A model generated the notes under the pieces. That model made no database searches, had not been told where the DNA came from, and worked only from the letters and a program-made list of their open reading frames with translations. 64,000 bases of DNA, taken from the NCBI GenBank assembly GCA_019137255.1, contig WPDH01000018.1:124001-188000 (forward strand). The letters are read 5' to 3'. The stretch's first letter is position 1. Every line of letters starts with the position of its first letter. A program made the position numbers and the translations under genes. Source of the stretch: Corinectria fuckeliana. Taxonomy: Eukaryota; Ascomycota; Sordariomycetes; Hypocreales; Nectriaceae. This document shows, piece by piece, positions 1 to 10,725 of this stretch.

Positions 1-1122
1 AGCACTCGCCGGCTATGGCGGAGGGCGTACGGGGCTCGACAAGTGCGGGCAGAGCAATCAGGAACGGGAGGTTCCAATTTCCAGGGTCGTCGACTGCTGA
101 CAGGACGGAAACTGGGGAGACTGGGGGAACTGGGCCGCGGGCGGGCCGACCAGGGCTATCGCGATAAGCGACGGGGCCTAGGTGGGTTTTACGCGACGCT
201 ATGCCACCCCTTGGTGCTGTCGAGCCAGGAATAGATACAATGCTTCGGTTGTTGATCCGGATGGGCTTGATGTTGTTGTCAGATAGATACCTACCAGTGT
301 TGCGGGGGCTGGAGGCGTACTAAACCGGTCTGTCCCTAGTAGTGACGGAAGTAAGTAAGCGCAGGCACAGAGCTTAACTTTTTGGAAGTATCTAAGGTCT
401 AGCAGGGAATAGGTACCTAAGTAGTTAGGCAGTTCCGTGCGAATATCGAATAGTCCAAGTATTGATACAATATCCAGCTCAAGCCTCCAGCTAGCAAGAT
501 TGCACCAATACACTACTTAGACTATGTACGACGTACGTACACTCTCAGATCTCGGTCAGCATTCACCTTCTCACTCGAGCCTGCGTTTGTGGCTTTCGAG
601 CCGCGTTCCTGCGCCACCGTGGCTCAACATGGCCTGTCGTTCGCGGTGAGATCTGACAGGCGCGTCTTACTGGGCAGCTGGCAGCAGTTTCCAGCTGGCA
701 AGCAACTTCACAACCTCCATCCCAGCGTCTCCCATCCGCGTCGAGCCATTGACTAAAGCCCGCTTGTTGATGCCTCAGTAAACTCCGCCTCAGTTTCGCT
801 TTCTGTTTGCGCACTAAATCACACGCGACCTGGCGCGCCCACAGCAGCTTGTCTACAAAACAACCACACATTCACAGCATTTGACCCACTCCACTACACC
901 ACACGCATTACACACACCTCGAATGCTCACAGCCTAGGCCTCACGCTGAGTCTACACCGCCACCAAACACAAGCGACTCCTTTGAGCATAGCTTCATCGG
1001 CGACCGTTCAAGTGCTACGCGAGTCGCGCGCATCGCCTAAGCACCACTCCTCAGCTTCATCTCACTTCATCCGATCGCTAGAGCAACACCAAACGCAACC
1101 GGACTCTGCACGGACTGCAACA
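1..1122. other. intergenic, 5' flank of first gene
   Basis: I see no supported gene here. Short open frames on both strands lack recognisable domains. The last 250 bases are rich in CA and CAC and look like the leader of the membrane-protein gene that starts at 1123. Confidence 0.55.
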
Positions 1123-3783
1123 ATGCATCCGAAGCCTGAGAATGTAGGCTGAGCAAACCCCAGGTCGCAGGTGTAATGGACTAACACTCGCCTAGTCACT
1201 TCCCTCGACTGAAAGCGAGCGCTCAGGCCGAGAAGCAAGAAATGCTCGCCACAACACCATCTCGACCATCTCCTCAAAATCAGACCCCTTTGACTCCTGC
1301 GTCGATATCGCCGATGAAATTCAGCTTGAAGACTTCTCATATATCAAAGCCCATATCCCCCGAGGCGGGAGTCCACAGCCCTTGGGGCTCGTCTCGGAGC
1401 ACCCTTCCCGATTTCCTGTTAGCGCCGGCACCCCAGCCACTGGTCGCAAGCGCAGCGCCTCTCTCGACGAAGACAAGCTGGTTTCCGAATGGGAAACAGT
1501 TGTCCCGGATGATGAGTACGAAGACAGCCATCATGCCCCGCCTCGACAGCTTCGACGCCGAAGGAACTTCGAACTCGTCTTCCACGCTCAAGAAATTTGC
1601 GAGTCCAGTTCCAACCAGAGAAAGAATGTCACGAAACTCGACAGACACACTATTCTTGCACCTCCGCGTGTACTTCCCATGCCGCCCGCAAGACGGTCAC
1701 CAAGATTCCCCCCTCGCCTTCACTCGTTTCATTCCACGTCAAGCCTTTATAGTGACTGGGATGACATCGAAGAGGCTCCCGAACAAGGTCTTCCCGCGGT
1801 GAAGGAAACTCTGCAGGTTGAGGCGCAGAGAAGGCAACCTCCACACCGTCCGGCCATCAACTCTCGTCCGGACATACGGAGAGCGTTCTCCAAAACCTCA
1901 AGCAGCACCAGTGAGGATCCATTCAAGTACGATGGAGATGTTTACTCTGGATTTCTCCAGCCCTCTGCTGAGAAGGAAATCAGCAATGCACTTTACCATG
2001 CTGGAGAAAGCGCTCAGACAAGCGAAATCCTTCCACCGCTTGTACAGGTAGAGAAACTGCAGACAAATCCGAAGAGGGGCCTCGATGTTGCACCGTTCTA
2101 CAACGTCGCAGCCATTCGATCGACATAGAATGTCGACGAAGAGATCAAAGTTCCAGTTATCCGAGAACCAAAGAAGCACACACAAAACGCTGAACCTACC
2201 CACCGACTGACTGATGGGATCGCGACGCTGCTCCGCCCCCGACCTAAGACAGGTACAGAAGCTGATTGGCAGACTGTCGTAACCGATCAGCCCTTCGATT
2301 CCATGCAACAAGAGTTCCAGGACAGTATTGCAAAGGGCACAGGAAGCAGCCTTGCTGACGTCTCGGACATGACTGAGCACGAAGACCCTCATGAGTATGG
2401 GTCAACCGATAGAATCCTGCAGCATCCCCCGAAGGGTGCCATGACGGGATCGTACTGTATGCGCAACGACAAGCAGAGAAACATGCCGGTATTTGTCCCC
2501 CAGTTTAGCTCCACAGAAGGGGGAGCTTTCCCTCGGAACGCAGCCCGCAGCCTTCCACAGCCTCAAGTGCAGACTCCAGGGGGCACTCGTCGTTTTTCGA
2601 ACCCGTTCAGCCGCGATGGATCCTCTCAAAGACATGCTCACGATAGTATTCTTCTTGACATGGAATCCAGGCGGGACAGATACCAAACACTCGAAGATAC
2701 TCTTCCTCCAGTGCCTAAAGCGAAAGACGAACCACCGACTGTTCGAGCGAGGAATGCCCGGTTCAGATGGTCCCGCATACGAGAGAACTTGGGAAGAGAC
2801 CCTCCGAGAATCCCATTGACCATCTTCGACCAACCGTTGTACAGGCTTGGGATCAGAGAACCGAACCAGCCCAAGAAGTCTTTGCATATTCCGCACGATG
2901 AATTCCTCGCAAAGATTCCCCCACTACCCTTCCCTTTGATCAGTTTGCCGGAAGCAGCAATGTTGCAGCATTTCCGAAGAGAGAGGGGCGAGGAGGATCA
3001 CACGGATCCCGGCGGATCTTTTGCTGCCAGAGGTAGATCCAACACCATCAGCACGATGGACTCGTCTGTTCTTGCTCAAACGCCATCGCCTGACAGACCT
3101 CGATTTTCGGCTGATTCTGTAGGGGATGGCCTCCCAAGACCAGTTCCAGCGCACCGAGCACTCCGCTCGAAGGAAGTGATTCGGCGCCGCGACTGTGAGT
3201 GAAGCACTATGCATTTTCAAGGCGTGTTACTGACATTGTTACAGCAAGCGAGAGAATCTCTGACATGCTTATTTCTTCATCGGCCATCCTTGATACGCCA
3301 CCTTCTTCCGAAGCTCGGGGTCCCGCAAACAGAGGATGGCATAAAGGCCTTCTTCAAGACGGCAGTCCCTTCTGTGAAGGGTTGCCACGAGTTCGTGGCT
3401 TTTCTTCGAGTACTCTAGATAGGAGAGCCAAGAAAAGCCAAGGTGGGTATTTGCCCAACGAAGGAAGTCTGTTTTCCCCATCTGAAGTCGATCTCATCGA
3501 GACCGCCAGACAGAATATACTCTCTCGCCGCCGGCTCGCTGTCGAGGAAGACAAGGGGGAAAAGTGGATCTTTATCGGAATCATGATTCTGACAATATGT
3601 TTCCCATTCATCGGGCTCCTTGCTCTCTGGGGCAAATTCGACTCGGCGGTCGCGTGGTACACCCATGGTGAGATGCAATCCTTGACCAGGGAACAGAGGG
3701 GTACCCTAAAGCAACAGCTGCTGGTGGAGGCAGTTGTGTACACAGTCTTGATTATCACTTTGGCAGTCTACTATTCGGTTTGA
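1123..3783 (+). CDS. conserved fungal protein with two C-terminal membrane segments
   Basis: Function unknown. The model has exons 1123-1143, 1196-3194 and 3245-3783. The first intron (1144-1195) has the branch and acceptor ctaacactcgcctag. The last intron (3195-3244) has GTGAGT and ttactgacattgttacag. The start gives MHPKPEN, then a Ser/Pro-rich, mostly disordered, presumably cytosolic region of about 750 residues. The C-terminus carries two hydrophobic segments, about residues 752-774 (WIFIGIMILTICFPFIGLLA) and the last 21 residues. That suggests a hairpin-anchored membrane protein. A TAG at 2126-2128 lies in frame in the middle exon, and the same frame stays open for a further 1 kb. Either an 81-base intron (for example 2048-2128, GTAGAG...ATAG, a multiple of three) removes it, giving about 825 residues, or it is a nonsense change or sequencing error. 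I recognise the architecture as conserved in filamentous fungi but know no role for it. Confidence 0.72.
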
Positions 3784-4191
3784 GCAGAGCCTGAGCACAT
3801 CCTGGTTTTATATCGGGCCACATTGAGAAACATCTTGGGGATTTGTGACGAAATGGGGAGGCTGCAGCTTTGAGGACAAATGGATTGCCTGTATTGAGAA
3901 TGCATACGTTTTGAATGAGACAAAGCCGGGATTTGAGAAACAAGAACCTACCATACTAGTTACATACTTTTTAAGATGAATTTCATCCCTTACAGTCGCG
4001 AGTGAACTAGATAAGGGGCGACGTTTGGTTACCTGAGATACTCTAGCTACCTGGCTAATGGAATTGACTTGCTAACGAGCGAGCGTACGACGCACATTCT
4101 ACCCGGCACGGAGCAGGGCATTCAGCTCCACCCGCCATCAATAAACAGCACGGTCATGAACAGACTTCCATTAGAGCGAGAGTAGGCTTGT
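3784..4191. other. intergenic between convergent genes
   Basis: The 3' regions of the membrane-protein gene (+) and the small Ser/Asn/Tyr-rich gene (-) meet here. I see no further coding or repeat structure. Confidence 0.6.
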
Positions 4192-4570
4192 TTACTTCTT
4201 GCTCGAGTCGGAGTTGCTGCTGCTAGAGTACGAGTTCCCACTTGGGGCAGTGTAGGTGGAGTTGCCGCTGCCGTTGTTGTGGTAGGTGCTGCCGTTGGGG
4301 TTGGAGTAGTAGTAAGACCCGTCGCTGAACAAGCATTAAACGTCGAGTCACGCATCGGCAGAGCCGATCAAGCCGTATAAGATGCCTGCCGGCGTCGCTC
4401 ACCTGTTCGAATAATGGTACGAATTCGAGTTAGACGCGCTGGAGCCGTAGTCCCGGGCACAGTAGTGGTTGCCCTAAGAGCGACGTCAGCATTGGGCCCG
4501 TTGCTGGCACTGTATCGCGATATACCTGGCTGTTGGTGCCACTGCTCTTGTACGAGTAGTTGTCGGACAT
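4192..4570 (-). CDS. small Ser/Asn/Tyr-rich conserved fungal protein
   Basis: Three short exons (4526-4570, 4403-4473, 4192-4324) join at consensus sites to give 82 residues. Intron 1 (4474-4525) contains the branch-like gctgac and ends ctcttag. Intron 2 (4325-4402) starts GTGAGC and ends gttcag. The protein starts MSDNYSYKSSGTNSQ, continues GNHYCARDYGSS and ends NSDSSKK. It is dominated by Ser, Asn, Tyr and Gly, with one Cys, no signal peptide and no membrane segment. A TATA-like run (taataaatagag on the minus strand, near 4707-4718) lies about 140 bases upstream of the start and is followed by a CT-rich leader, the usual layout of a strongly expressed small fungal gene. I recognise the sequence type as a conserved small protein of sordariomycetes. 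Its function is unknown; the composition resembles low-complexity or aggregation-prone proteins. Confidence 0.8.
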
Positions 4571-4705
4571 AGTTATGGGAGTGAAGTGGAATTGATAGAC
4601 GTTGTTTGGGCACGAGGTTGAGGCTGATGAGAATCCGCGAAGGTGAGTGTAGAGTGAGGTGATGAAGGAGGAGAGGGGAAGAGATGCGGGGTCGGTCTCA
4701 TGGGA

Positions 4706-4718
4706 AGCTCTATTTATT
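4706..4718 (-). promoter_or_regulatory. TATA-like box of the small Ser/Asn/Tyr-rich gene
   Basis: The minus strand reads gtaataaatagag, about 140 bases upstream of the ATG at 4570 and followed by a CT-rich stretch. Assigned by position and sequence only. Confidence 0.4.
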
Positions 4719-4802
4719 ACTAGCTGGAGAAATGGCAAACAAAGAGACAGGAAAAGCACCATGGTGCAAGTGTTACTGCTATTAAGGTTTCCCATCGCTT
4801 GT

Positions 4803-4956
4803 CAAGCGGGGGCAAAAAAAACTTGGCATACGGACTGGTAAACCAGCAAAACTGACAAAATAATACAGTCACTCAATACCCTAGACACACTAAGTGAGTG
4901 CCTAAATGATTATGTCGCCCCAGCTTGGTGTGCCATGTTTTTTTTGCTCCCGCTTG
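4803..4956. mobile_element. short inverted-repeat element (MITE-like)
   Basis: The 29-base ends 4803-4831 (CAAGCGGGGGCAAAAAAAAC...) and 4928-4956 are inverted copies that match at 26 of 29 positions. They enclose about 96 bases with no coding frame. This is the form of a non-autonomous DNA transposon (MITE). The GCGGGGGCAAAA-type end resembles those of fungal Tc1/mariner-pogo elements, which is an inference. I could not define a target-site duplication. It lies about 90 bases upstream of the TATA-like box of the neighbouring small gene. Confidence 0.6.
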
Positions 4957-5768
4957 CTTGTTTACCGCTTGCTCACCGCTGACCCAGGTGCCGCTAACAG
5001 CGGGGCATCGTTCGGTGTTGATAATGCGGCACGCCATACAGTGATTCCGTCATTTGGGCTTTGTTGTTGCACGGAGAAATGACAGCTAGACAAACTTAGA
5101 GAATGATGAGCTAATATTTATGCAATTGCATTCGATTGTCGTCAGATTGGCTCCACCACCGCCACACCACCATAAGAGCTAGCTCCGTAGTATGCCTGGA
5201 GATGTCCATGATCATTAATTTAATGTTGGTCTCTTTCGGCTCCTGCACACCGGAAGAATATGGCAGTGAGCCTAGGAGAGACTTTTATGCGAGTCGTAGC
5301 GCAAATGTGCAACCTCTAAGGCGAATGTCGTTCTACGGGCGCTTACAAATTTGCCTCGGCCGATAACGTTGTTTGATTGGAAATCTACAAACAGAGGACC
5401 TGCATCATGCACTGTGGACAGAACTGAAGGTGGAAACTGCACGGCTTTTATGATTATATCCGCCTTTCACATACGATCGAAGTGTTGATAGACGCTTGGC
5501 CGGGTCTCATTTGTAATGTTGTTGCAAATAAGGGCGAATTATGATGTCATCTGAACCCATCTGAACCATCCAAGAGCCGCAGTGTGAAACTCTTCGAGGG
5601 GATTGCAACATCAGCCTGCAGGCCGATTACAAATAAAGAGAGCTTCATCTTAAAGGAAATTGAAGATATACATATGTTCAATCTGTCTGCCCAATTTTGT
5701 CAGACAAGACTCAATCGGTCATCTATACATATTGCCGAGACCCCATAAAAACAACACACTTCACAAAT
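4957..5768. other. intergenic, promoter side of the epimerase-like gene
   Basis: No coding frame is supported. A TATA-like stretch (tacaaataaag, near 5629-5640) lies about 130 bases upstream of the ATG at 5769. Confidence 0.5.
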
Positions 5769-6987
5769 ATGGCACCCAAGATTTTCTTGTACGCTCTGCA
5801 TCTCTCCCTCCGCGCATAATTCCCTTACTGACCCGTTTCCAGAACTGGCGCTACTGGTATTGGCACCTCCAACTATTGCGATTGCCCAGCTGCTTACTGA
5901 CCTCACCCAAGGCTACATCGGCGGCGCCGTTCTCGCTCAGGTGCATGACGCCCATCCCGACTACGACTTCACTCTCTTCGTGCGTACCGAGGAGCGCGGC
6001 AAGCCGGTTGCCGCAAAGTACCCTGACGTCAAGTTTGTTTATGGCACTCTCGACGACTCCGCCGTCATCGAAAAGGCAGCTGCCGAGGCTGATGTCGTGA
6101 TTCGTTCGTAGTCGCTCTAGTCATTGCCCAGGTGCCTCGCTAACACCATTTTCCTAGACACTGCGGATTCCTCAGACAACACACCGGCTGCGCATGCGAT
6201 TGCCAAGGGTCTCGCTGCAGGACACACAGCCGAGAAGCCTGGATATTGGATTCATCTGTCGGGCACTGGGATCTTGACTTGGTACGATTTTGATCAGAAG
6301 CGCTACGGTGAGGGTCCCGTACCCGAGCAGAAGTACAACGACCTCGAAGGTATCGAGGCCATCCTTAGCCTGCCAGACCACGCTTCTCATCGGGATGTCG
6401 ACAAGATTGTTCAAGCAGCCAGCTCCGACGTGGTGAAAACCCTCATCGTCGCTCCCCCAACTATCTACGGGACCGGCCGCGGGACGGTCAACACCCGCAG
6501 TCTCCAGCTCCCTGACCTAGCACGCGTTACGCTGCAGTTCGGCTACGCGCCGATAATCGGCGCCGGCAAGACGGAGTGGGACAACGTGCACATAGACGAC
6601 TTGGCCGACCTCTTCGGCAAGTTCGTCGAGGCGTCGCAGGATCCCGCCAAACGCGACAACCCCGAGATCTTCGGCCGCAAGGGGTACTTCTTCGCGCGGC
6701 AGGCCGCTCACAAGTGGGCCGACGCTTCGAGATGGATCGCCGAGGAGGCGAGCCGCCGGGGATACCTGCCGGAGCCGACGACCAAGTCGGTCCCCCTGGA
6801 GGTGGTGCTCAAGACGGGGCTTTTCACGGCGCCGACGTGGGGATTGAACTCGAAGGGGGAGGCGGAGCGGGCGAGGAAGTACCTGGGATGGGAGCCCCGG
6901 GCCCCGACGCTGAAGGAGACGATTGGCGAAGCCGTTGAGACGGAAGCCAAGGCGCTGGGGTTGACTCCGAAGACTGCGAGGGCTTAG
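5769..6987 (+). CDS. NAD(P)-binding epimerase/NmrA-like (atypical SDR) protein
   Basis: Predicted cytosolic oxidoreductase or NAD(P)-binding protein of the extended/atypical short-chain dehydrogenase superfamily; substrate unknown. Exons are 5769-5788, 5843-5856, 5912-6103 and 6158-6987, giving 351 residues. The N-terminus MAPKIFL followed by TGATGYIGG is the glycine-rich Rossmann dinucleotide loop. Introns split it into three exons, one only 14 bases long. Next come VHDAHPDYDFTLFVRTEE (second strand), YGTLDDS, and VVIHTADSSD. An HLSGTGILTWYDF stretch takes the place of the active-site strand, so the Tyr-x-x-x-Lys pair of classical SDRs is not evident. The region VAPPTIYGTGRG and the C-terminal YLGWEPRAPTLKETI are typical of fungal nucleoside-diphosphate-sugar-epimerase-like proteins. 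Introns end at acceptors with good branch sites (cttactgaccc, gctaacacc); the donor of intron 3 (GTTCGT) is weak. It stands alone; no pathway partners are adjacent. Confidence 0.9.
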
Positions 6988-8483
6988 GCCTCAATGGGAG
7001 GGGTTGTGGAGCTTTTAATCGAACTCGAGTGGCGTTCAACGCGAGTCGTGCTAGTCAGGCTGTACCGTATAATATATCTATTCGAGTTGACACAGTCCTA
7101 ATGCCCCAATGCCCTGATGCCCCTAACTGCTCTGCTATTATTGATAGCGAGACTATCTCTAAGGAGAGAAGACAAGAGCGAAGGTCGATATAGGCACATG
7201 ATATACAACCCGACTAGAAATATCATACAGCCTGAATAGTATGACTCTTTAATTCTGAGGGAATTCGATAATCAGCGACAGTGACAATGACAGTGACAGT
7301 GACAGTCGTATAGTAACATCTTGTTGTTCTGACATAATTGCGAAGCTTTCCCACACCACATCTGGTATTGTGTCGAATGATGATAAGACTACCAGGAACC
7401 TAGCTCGCTGTTAGTGGATGACCCCTATTGTACTATAGGCTAGTTTGTGAATCAAAGCCATCGACTTCAACATTGATTCATAGTCTCGATGTCTTTCACT
7501 GCTCATGTCACGACGGAACAATGCAATACGAAGTACATCACGAGAGACAGGTGTGCGGCCCTGGCATTGGGGGGGAAAGCTGCCGCAGTACCCCTCCAAA
7601 AGGCGGCGACGGCGGACGCTTAACCGGCATAGTGCCTGACTCGGCGTTGCCGTCGCCGTCGCCGTCGCCGTCAGTCTATAACTGCTAGGCACCAAGAAAG
7701 AAAATTCGTTCAACAGGCTCTCGAGTCAAGATGACGGCCCTTCCGGTGCCACCAGCTGGGCTAAGAGAGGTTGAGGTGGTCTGACTAGGACCTAGGATTT
7801 CTCGGAATGACAGTGTGTTGCGAAACTTGTGTTGAGGAGGCACAGAACCGGATGCCCACTGGTCTGCGCCTGCTGTCTGTCCCGTGCCATGTCTGTCCTA
7901 CTGCAGTAAATGTCCGTACTGTACAAAGGGTTGAGAGGATAGACCTAAGTACTATCCATGGATCTCTCTGTTCAGAGCCCAAGTCATGAGAGCCTTAGGG
8001 CTCAACCTCGCCACCAGCCACAAAAGGGCACAAAAATCAGCAGTCCGGGAAAATGCAATTGGCAGGCGCAAGGATGCTCGAGACCGTAGACAGATACGGG
8101 CAGGCAGCAGTAATACAATACCCAATACGACGATAACAATATCCGGTCGGCTTAGAATTGGGCGCATCCCATTTCTCACTCCCGTCCCGACAATCGTTGC
8201 CCCGTCGCCATGACTACTTTTACTATGCAGGAGCCCAGCTGGCCCTTGGGAAAAACTCAGGCGAGGGGCGTTACCCCAAAGAGGCTTAGTGGAGGGGATC
8301 TCTAGCAGCCCACTTCCGCTGACCCCACTCGGCAGAAAAAGTTCAGTTCACAGGTCCGCTGAAATTTATTCCTCGGGCCCTTCACAAAATCTGGTTGGAA
8401 GAATTTCTTTCACCGAAACCCCACGTTCTTCTTTCCTCCCTCCCTCATCCTCTCTCCAACCAAAAGTTGATCACACAGCGAAG
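6988..8483. other. intergenic with MITE and microsatellites, ssb1 promoter
   Basis: Contains a short inverted-repeat element (7043-7247), a GACAGT-type repeat (about 7276-7306) and a GCCGTC repeat (about 7649-7672). The last 100 bases before the ssb1 ATG are CT-rich (ttcttctttcctccctccctcatcctctctccaacc), typical of highly expressed fungal genes. No gene supported. Confidence 0.55.
7043..7247. mobile_element. MITE copy 1 (GAGTC...GGCTGTA family)
   Basis: The left end at 7043-7065 reads GAGTCGTGCTAGTCAGGCTG and the right end at 7225-7247, read on the minus strand, is GAGTCATACTATTCAGGCTG. The two inverted ends match at most positions and enclose about 160 bases of non-coding sequence. A second copy with the same ends lies at 11190-11317. 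It begins 56 bases behind the stop codon of the epimerase-like gene. Confidence 0.65.
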
Positions 8484-10725
8484 ATGGCCGAAGAACTTTA
8501 CGACGGTGCCATTGGCATTGATTTGGGTGAGTCTACAACACATCTTGAGCCTTCGTCTTGCCTTGCTCGCCGCCGCTGCTCCGGGCGATGGTGCACTCGC
8601 CGCCGCCCGCGAGGAGGGGAACCCCGAAAAAAATCATCATCGCCAGCCGATAAACAATCAACTTTGCTGACCACAATCCATCAACAGGTACTACCTACTC
8701 CTGCGTTGCTATCTACGAGGGTACCAATGTCGAGATCATTGCCAACGAGCAGGGTTCTTTCACCACCCCTTCTTTCGTTTCCTTCACCGAGAAGGAGCGT
8801 CTGATTGGTGAGGCCGCCAAGAACAATGCTGCCATGAACCCCCGAAACACCGTCTTCGACGCCAAGTGAGTTTTCCCATCGTGCACCACGACGATTATCG
8901 AGATTTTGCGGTTTCTGACGGGCATTATCTTCTCTGCAGGCGTCTGATCGGTCGCCGTTTCGATGACCCCACCGTCAAGAAGGACATCGAGTCGTGGCCC
9001 TTCAAGATCGTCGACGATGGCGGCAACCCTCGCATCGAGGTCGACTACCTCGGCGAGAAGAAGACCTTCTCCGCCCAGGAGATTTCCTCCATGGTCCTCG
9101 TCAAGGTAAGATTTTCTCACCACCCACCCACGCACGACCCGCTCACATCCCACCTTCACAAATCCCCCGCCCCCGCACTAGTGAAAACCAAGCAATTTCT
9201 AACCCCCGCCATAGATGAAGGAGATTGCCGAGACCAAGCTTGGCAAGAAGGTCGAGAAGGCCGTCATCACTGTCCCTGCCTACTTCAACGACAACCAGCG
9301 ACAAGCCACCAAGGACGCCGGTTCCATCGCCGGTCTCAACGTCCTCCGTATCATCAACGAGCCCACTGCTGCCGCCATTGCCTACGGTCTTGGCGCCGGT
9401 AAGTCCGAGAAGGAGCGCAACGTCCTGATCTACGATCTCGGTGGTGGCACTTTCGATGTCTCCCTCCTCAACATCCAGGGTGGCGTCTTCACTGTCAAGG
9501 CCACCGCTGGTGACACCCATCTGGGTGGCCAGGACTTCGACACCAACCTCCTCGACCACTGCAAGAAGGAGTTCACCCGCAAGAGCAAGAAGGATCTCTC
9601 CGGCGATGCCCGTGCTCTCCGCCGTCTCCGAACCGCTTGCGAGCGTGCCAAGCGTACCCTGTCCAGCGGTGCTCAGGCCACAATTGAGATTGACTCTCTC
9701 TTCGATGGTGAGGACTTCACAATGTCCATCACCCGTGCTCGTTTCGAGGACCTTAACGCCAAGGCCTTCTCTGGCACCATCGAACCCGTTGCCCAGGTCC
9801 TCAAGGACGCCGCTATTGAGAAGCGTGCCGTTGACGAGATCGTCCTGGTCGGCGGCTCCACCCGTATCCCCAAGATCCAGAAGCTTCTGACCGAGTTCTT
9901 CGATGGCAAGAAGCTCGAGAAGTCCATCAACCCCGATGAGGCTGTCGCTTACGGTGCCGCCGTCCAGGCCGGTATTCTCTCCGGCAAGGCCACTTCTGCC
10001 GAGACGGCCGACCTCCTCCTCCTCGATGTCGTTCCCCTGTCCCTTGGTGTCGCCATGGAGGGTAACATCTTCGCCCCCGTCGTCACCCGTGGACAGACAG
10101 TGCCTACACTGAAAAAGCGATCTTTCACCACCGTTGCCGACAACCAGCAGACTGTGCAGTTCCCCGTCTTCCAGGGCGAGCGTGTCAACTGTGAGGACAA
10201 CACCTCCTTGGGTGAATTCACCCTTGCTCCTATCCCTCCCATGAGGGCTGGTGAGGCCGTCCTTGAGGTCGTCTTCGAGGTCGATGTCAACGGTATCCTC
10301 AAGGTCACTGCCACCGAGAAGACCTCTGGCCGCTCTGCCAACATCACCATTGCCAACTCTGTCGGCAAGCTGTCCACCGGCGAGATCGAGAAGATGATCA
10401 GCGGTATGTATTATCTGTCAAGAAGCTAGAATCAGATTAAAACTAACTCGAAATAGATGCCGAGGCTTTCAAGTCCAACGACGAAGCTTTCAGCAAGAAG
10501 TTCGAGGCCAAGCAGCAGCTCGAGTCGTACATTACCCGCGTTGAGGAGATTGTCTCCGACCCAACGTTGTCTCTCAAGCTCAAGCGTGGCCAGAAGGAGA
10601 AGATCGAGAGCACCATCAGCGACGCTATGGCTACTCTTGAGATCGGTGACAGCTCTGCTGATGACCTCAAGAAGCAGGAGCTGGCCCTCAAGCGGCTGGT
10701 GACTAAGGCTATGTCCTCCCGATAA
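8484..10725 (+). CDS. ssb1: ribosome-associated Hsp70 chaperone Ssb
   Basis: Cytosolic Hsp70 of the Ssb class. It binds at the ribosome with the RAC co-chaperone and folds nascent chains through an ATPase cycle. Exons 8484-8526, 8688-8865, 8940-9105, 9215-10403 and 10457-10725 give 614 residues, the normal Ssb length. The N-terminal [15 protein letters not shown] matches Ssb rather than the Ssa class. The ATPase signatures are GIDLGTTYSC (about residues 10-19), [12 protein letters not shown] (about 200) and [13 protein letters not shown] (about 340). The substrate-binding domain begins near residue 395. The C-terminus ends [11 protein letters not shown] and lacks the EEVD tail of Ssa-type proteins, as expected for Ssb. 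All introns have strong donors (GTGAGT, GTAAGA, GTATGT). The first intron (161 bases) falls within the phosphate-binding loop codons. Codon use is strongly biased to C-ending codons, which fits high expression. The Ssb assignment is firm. Confidence 0.97.
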
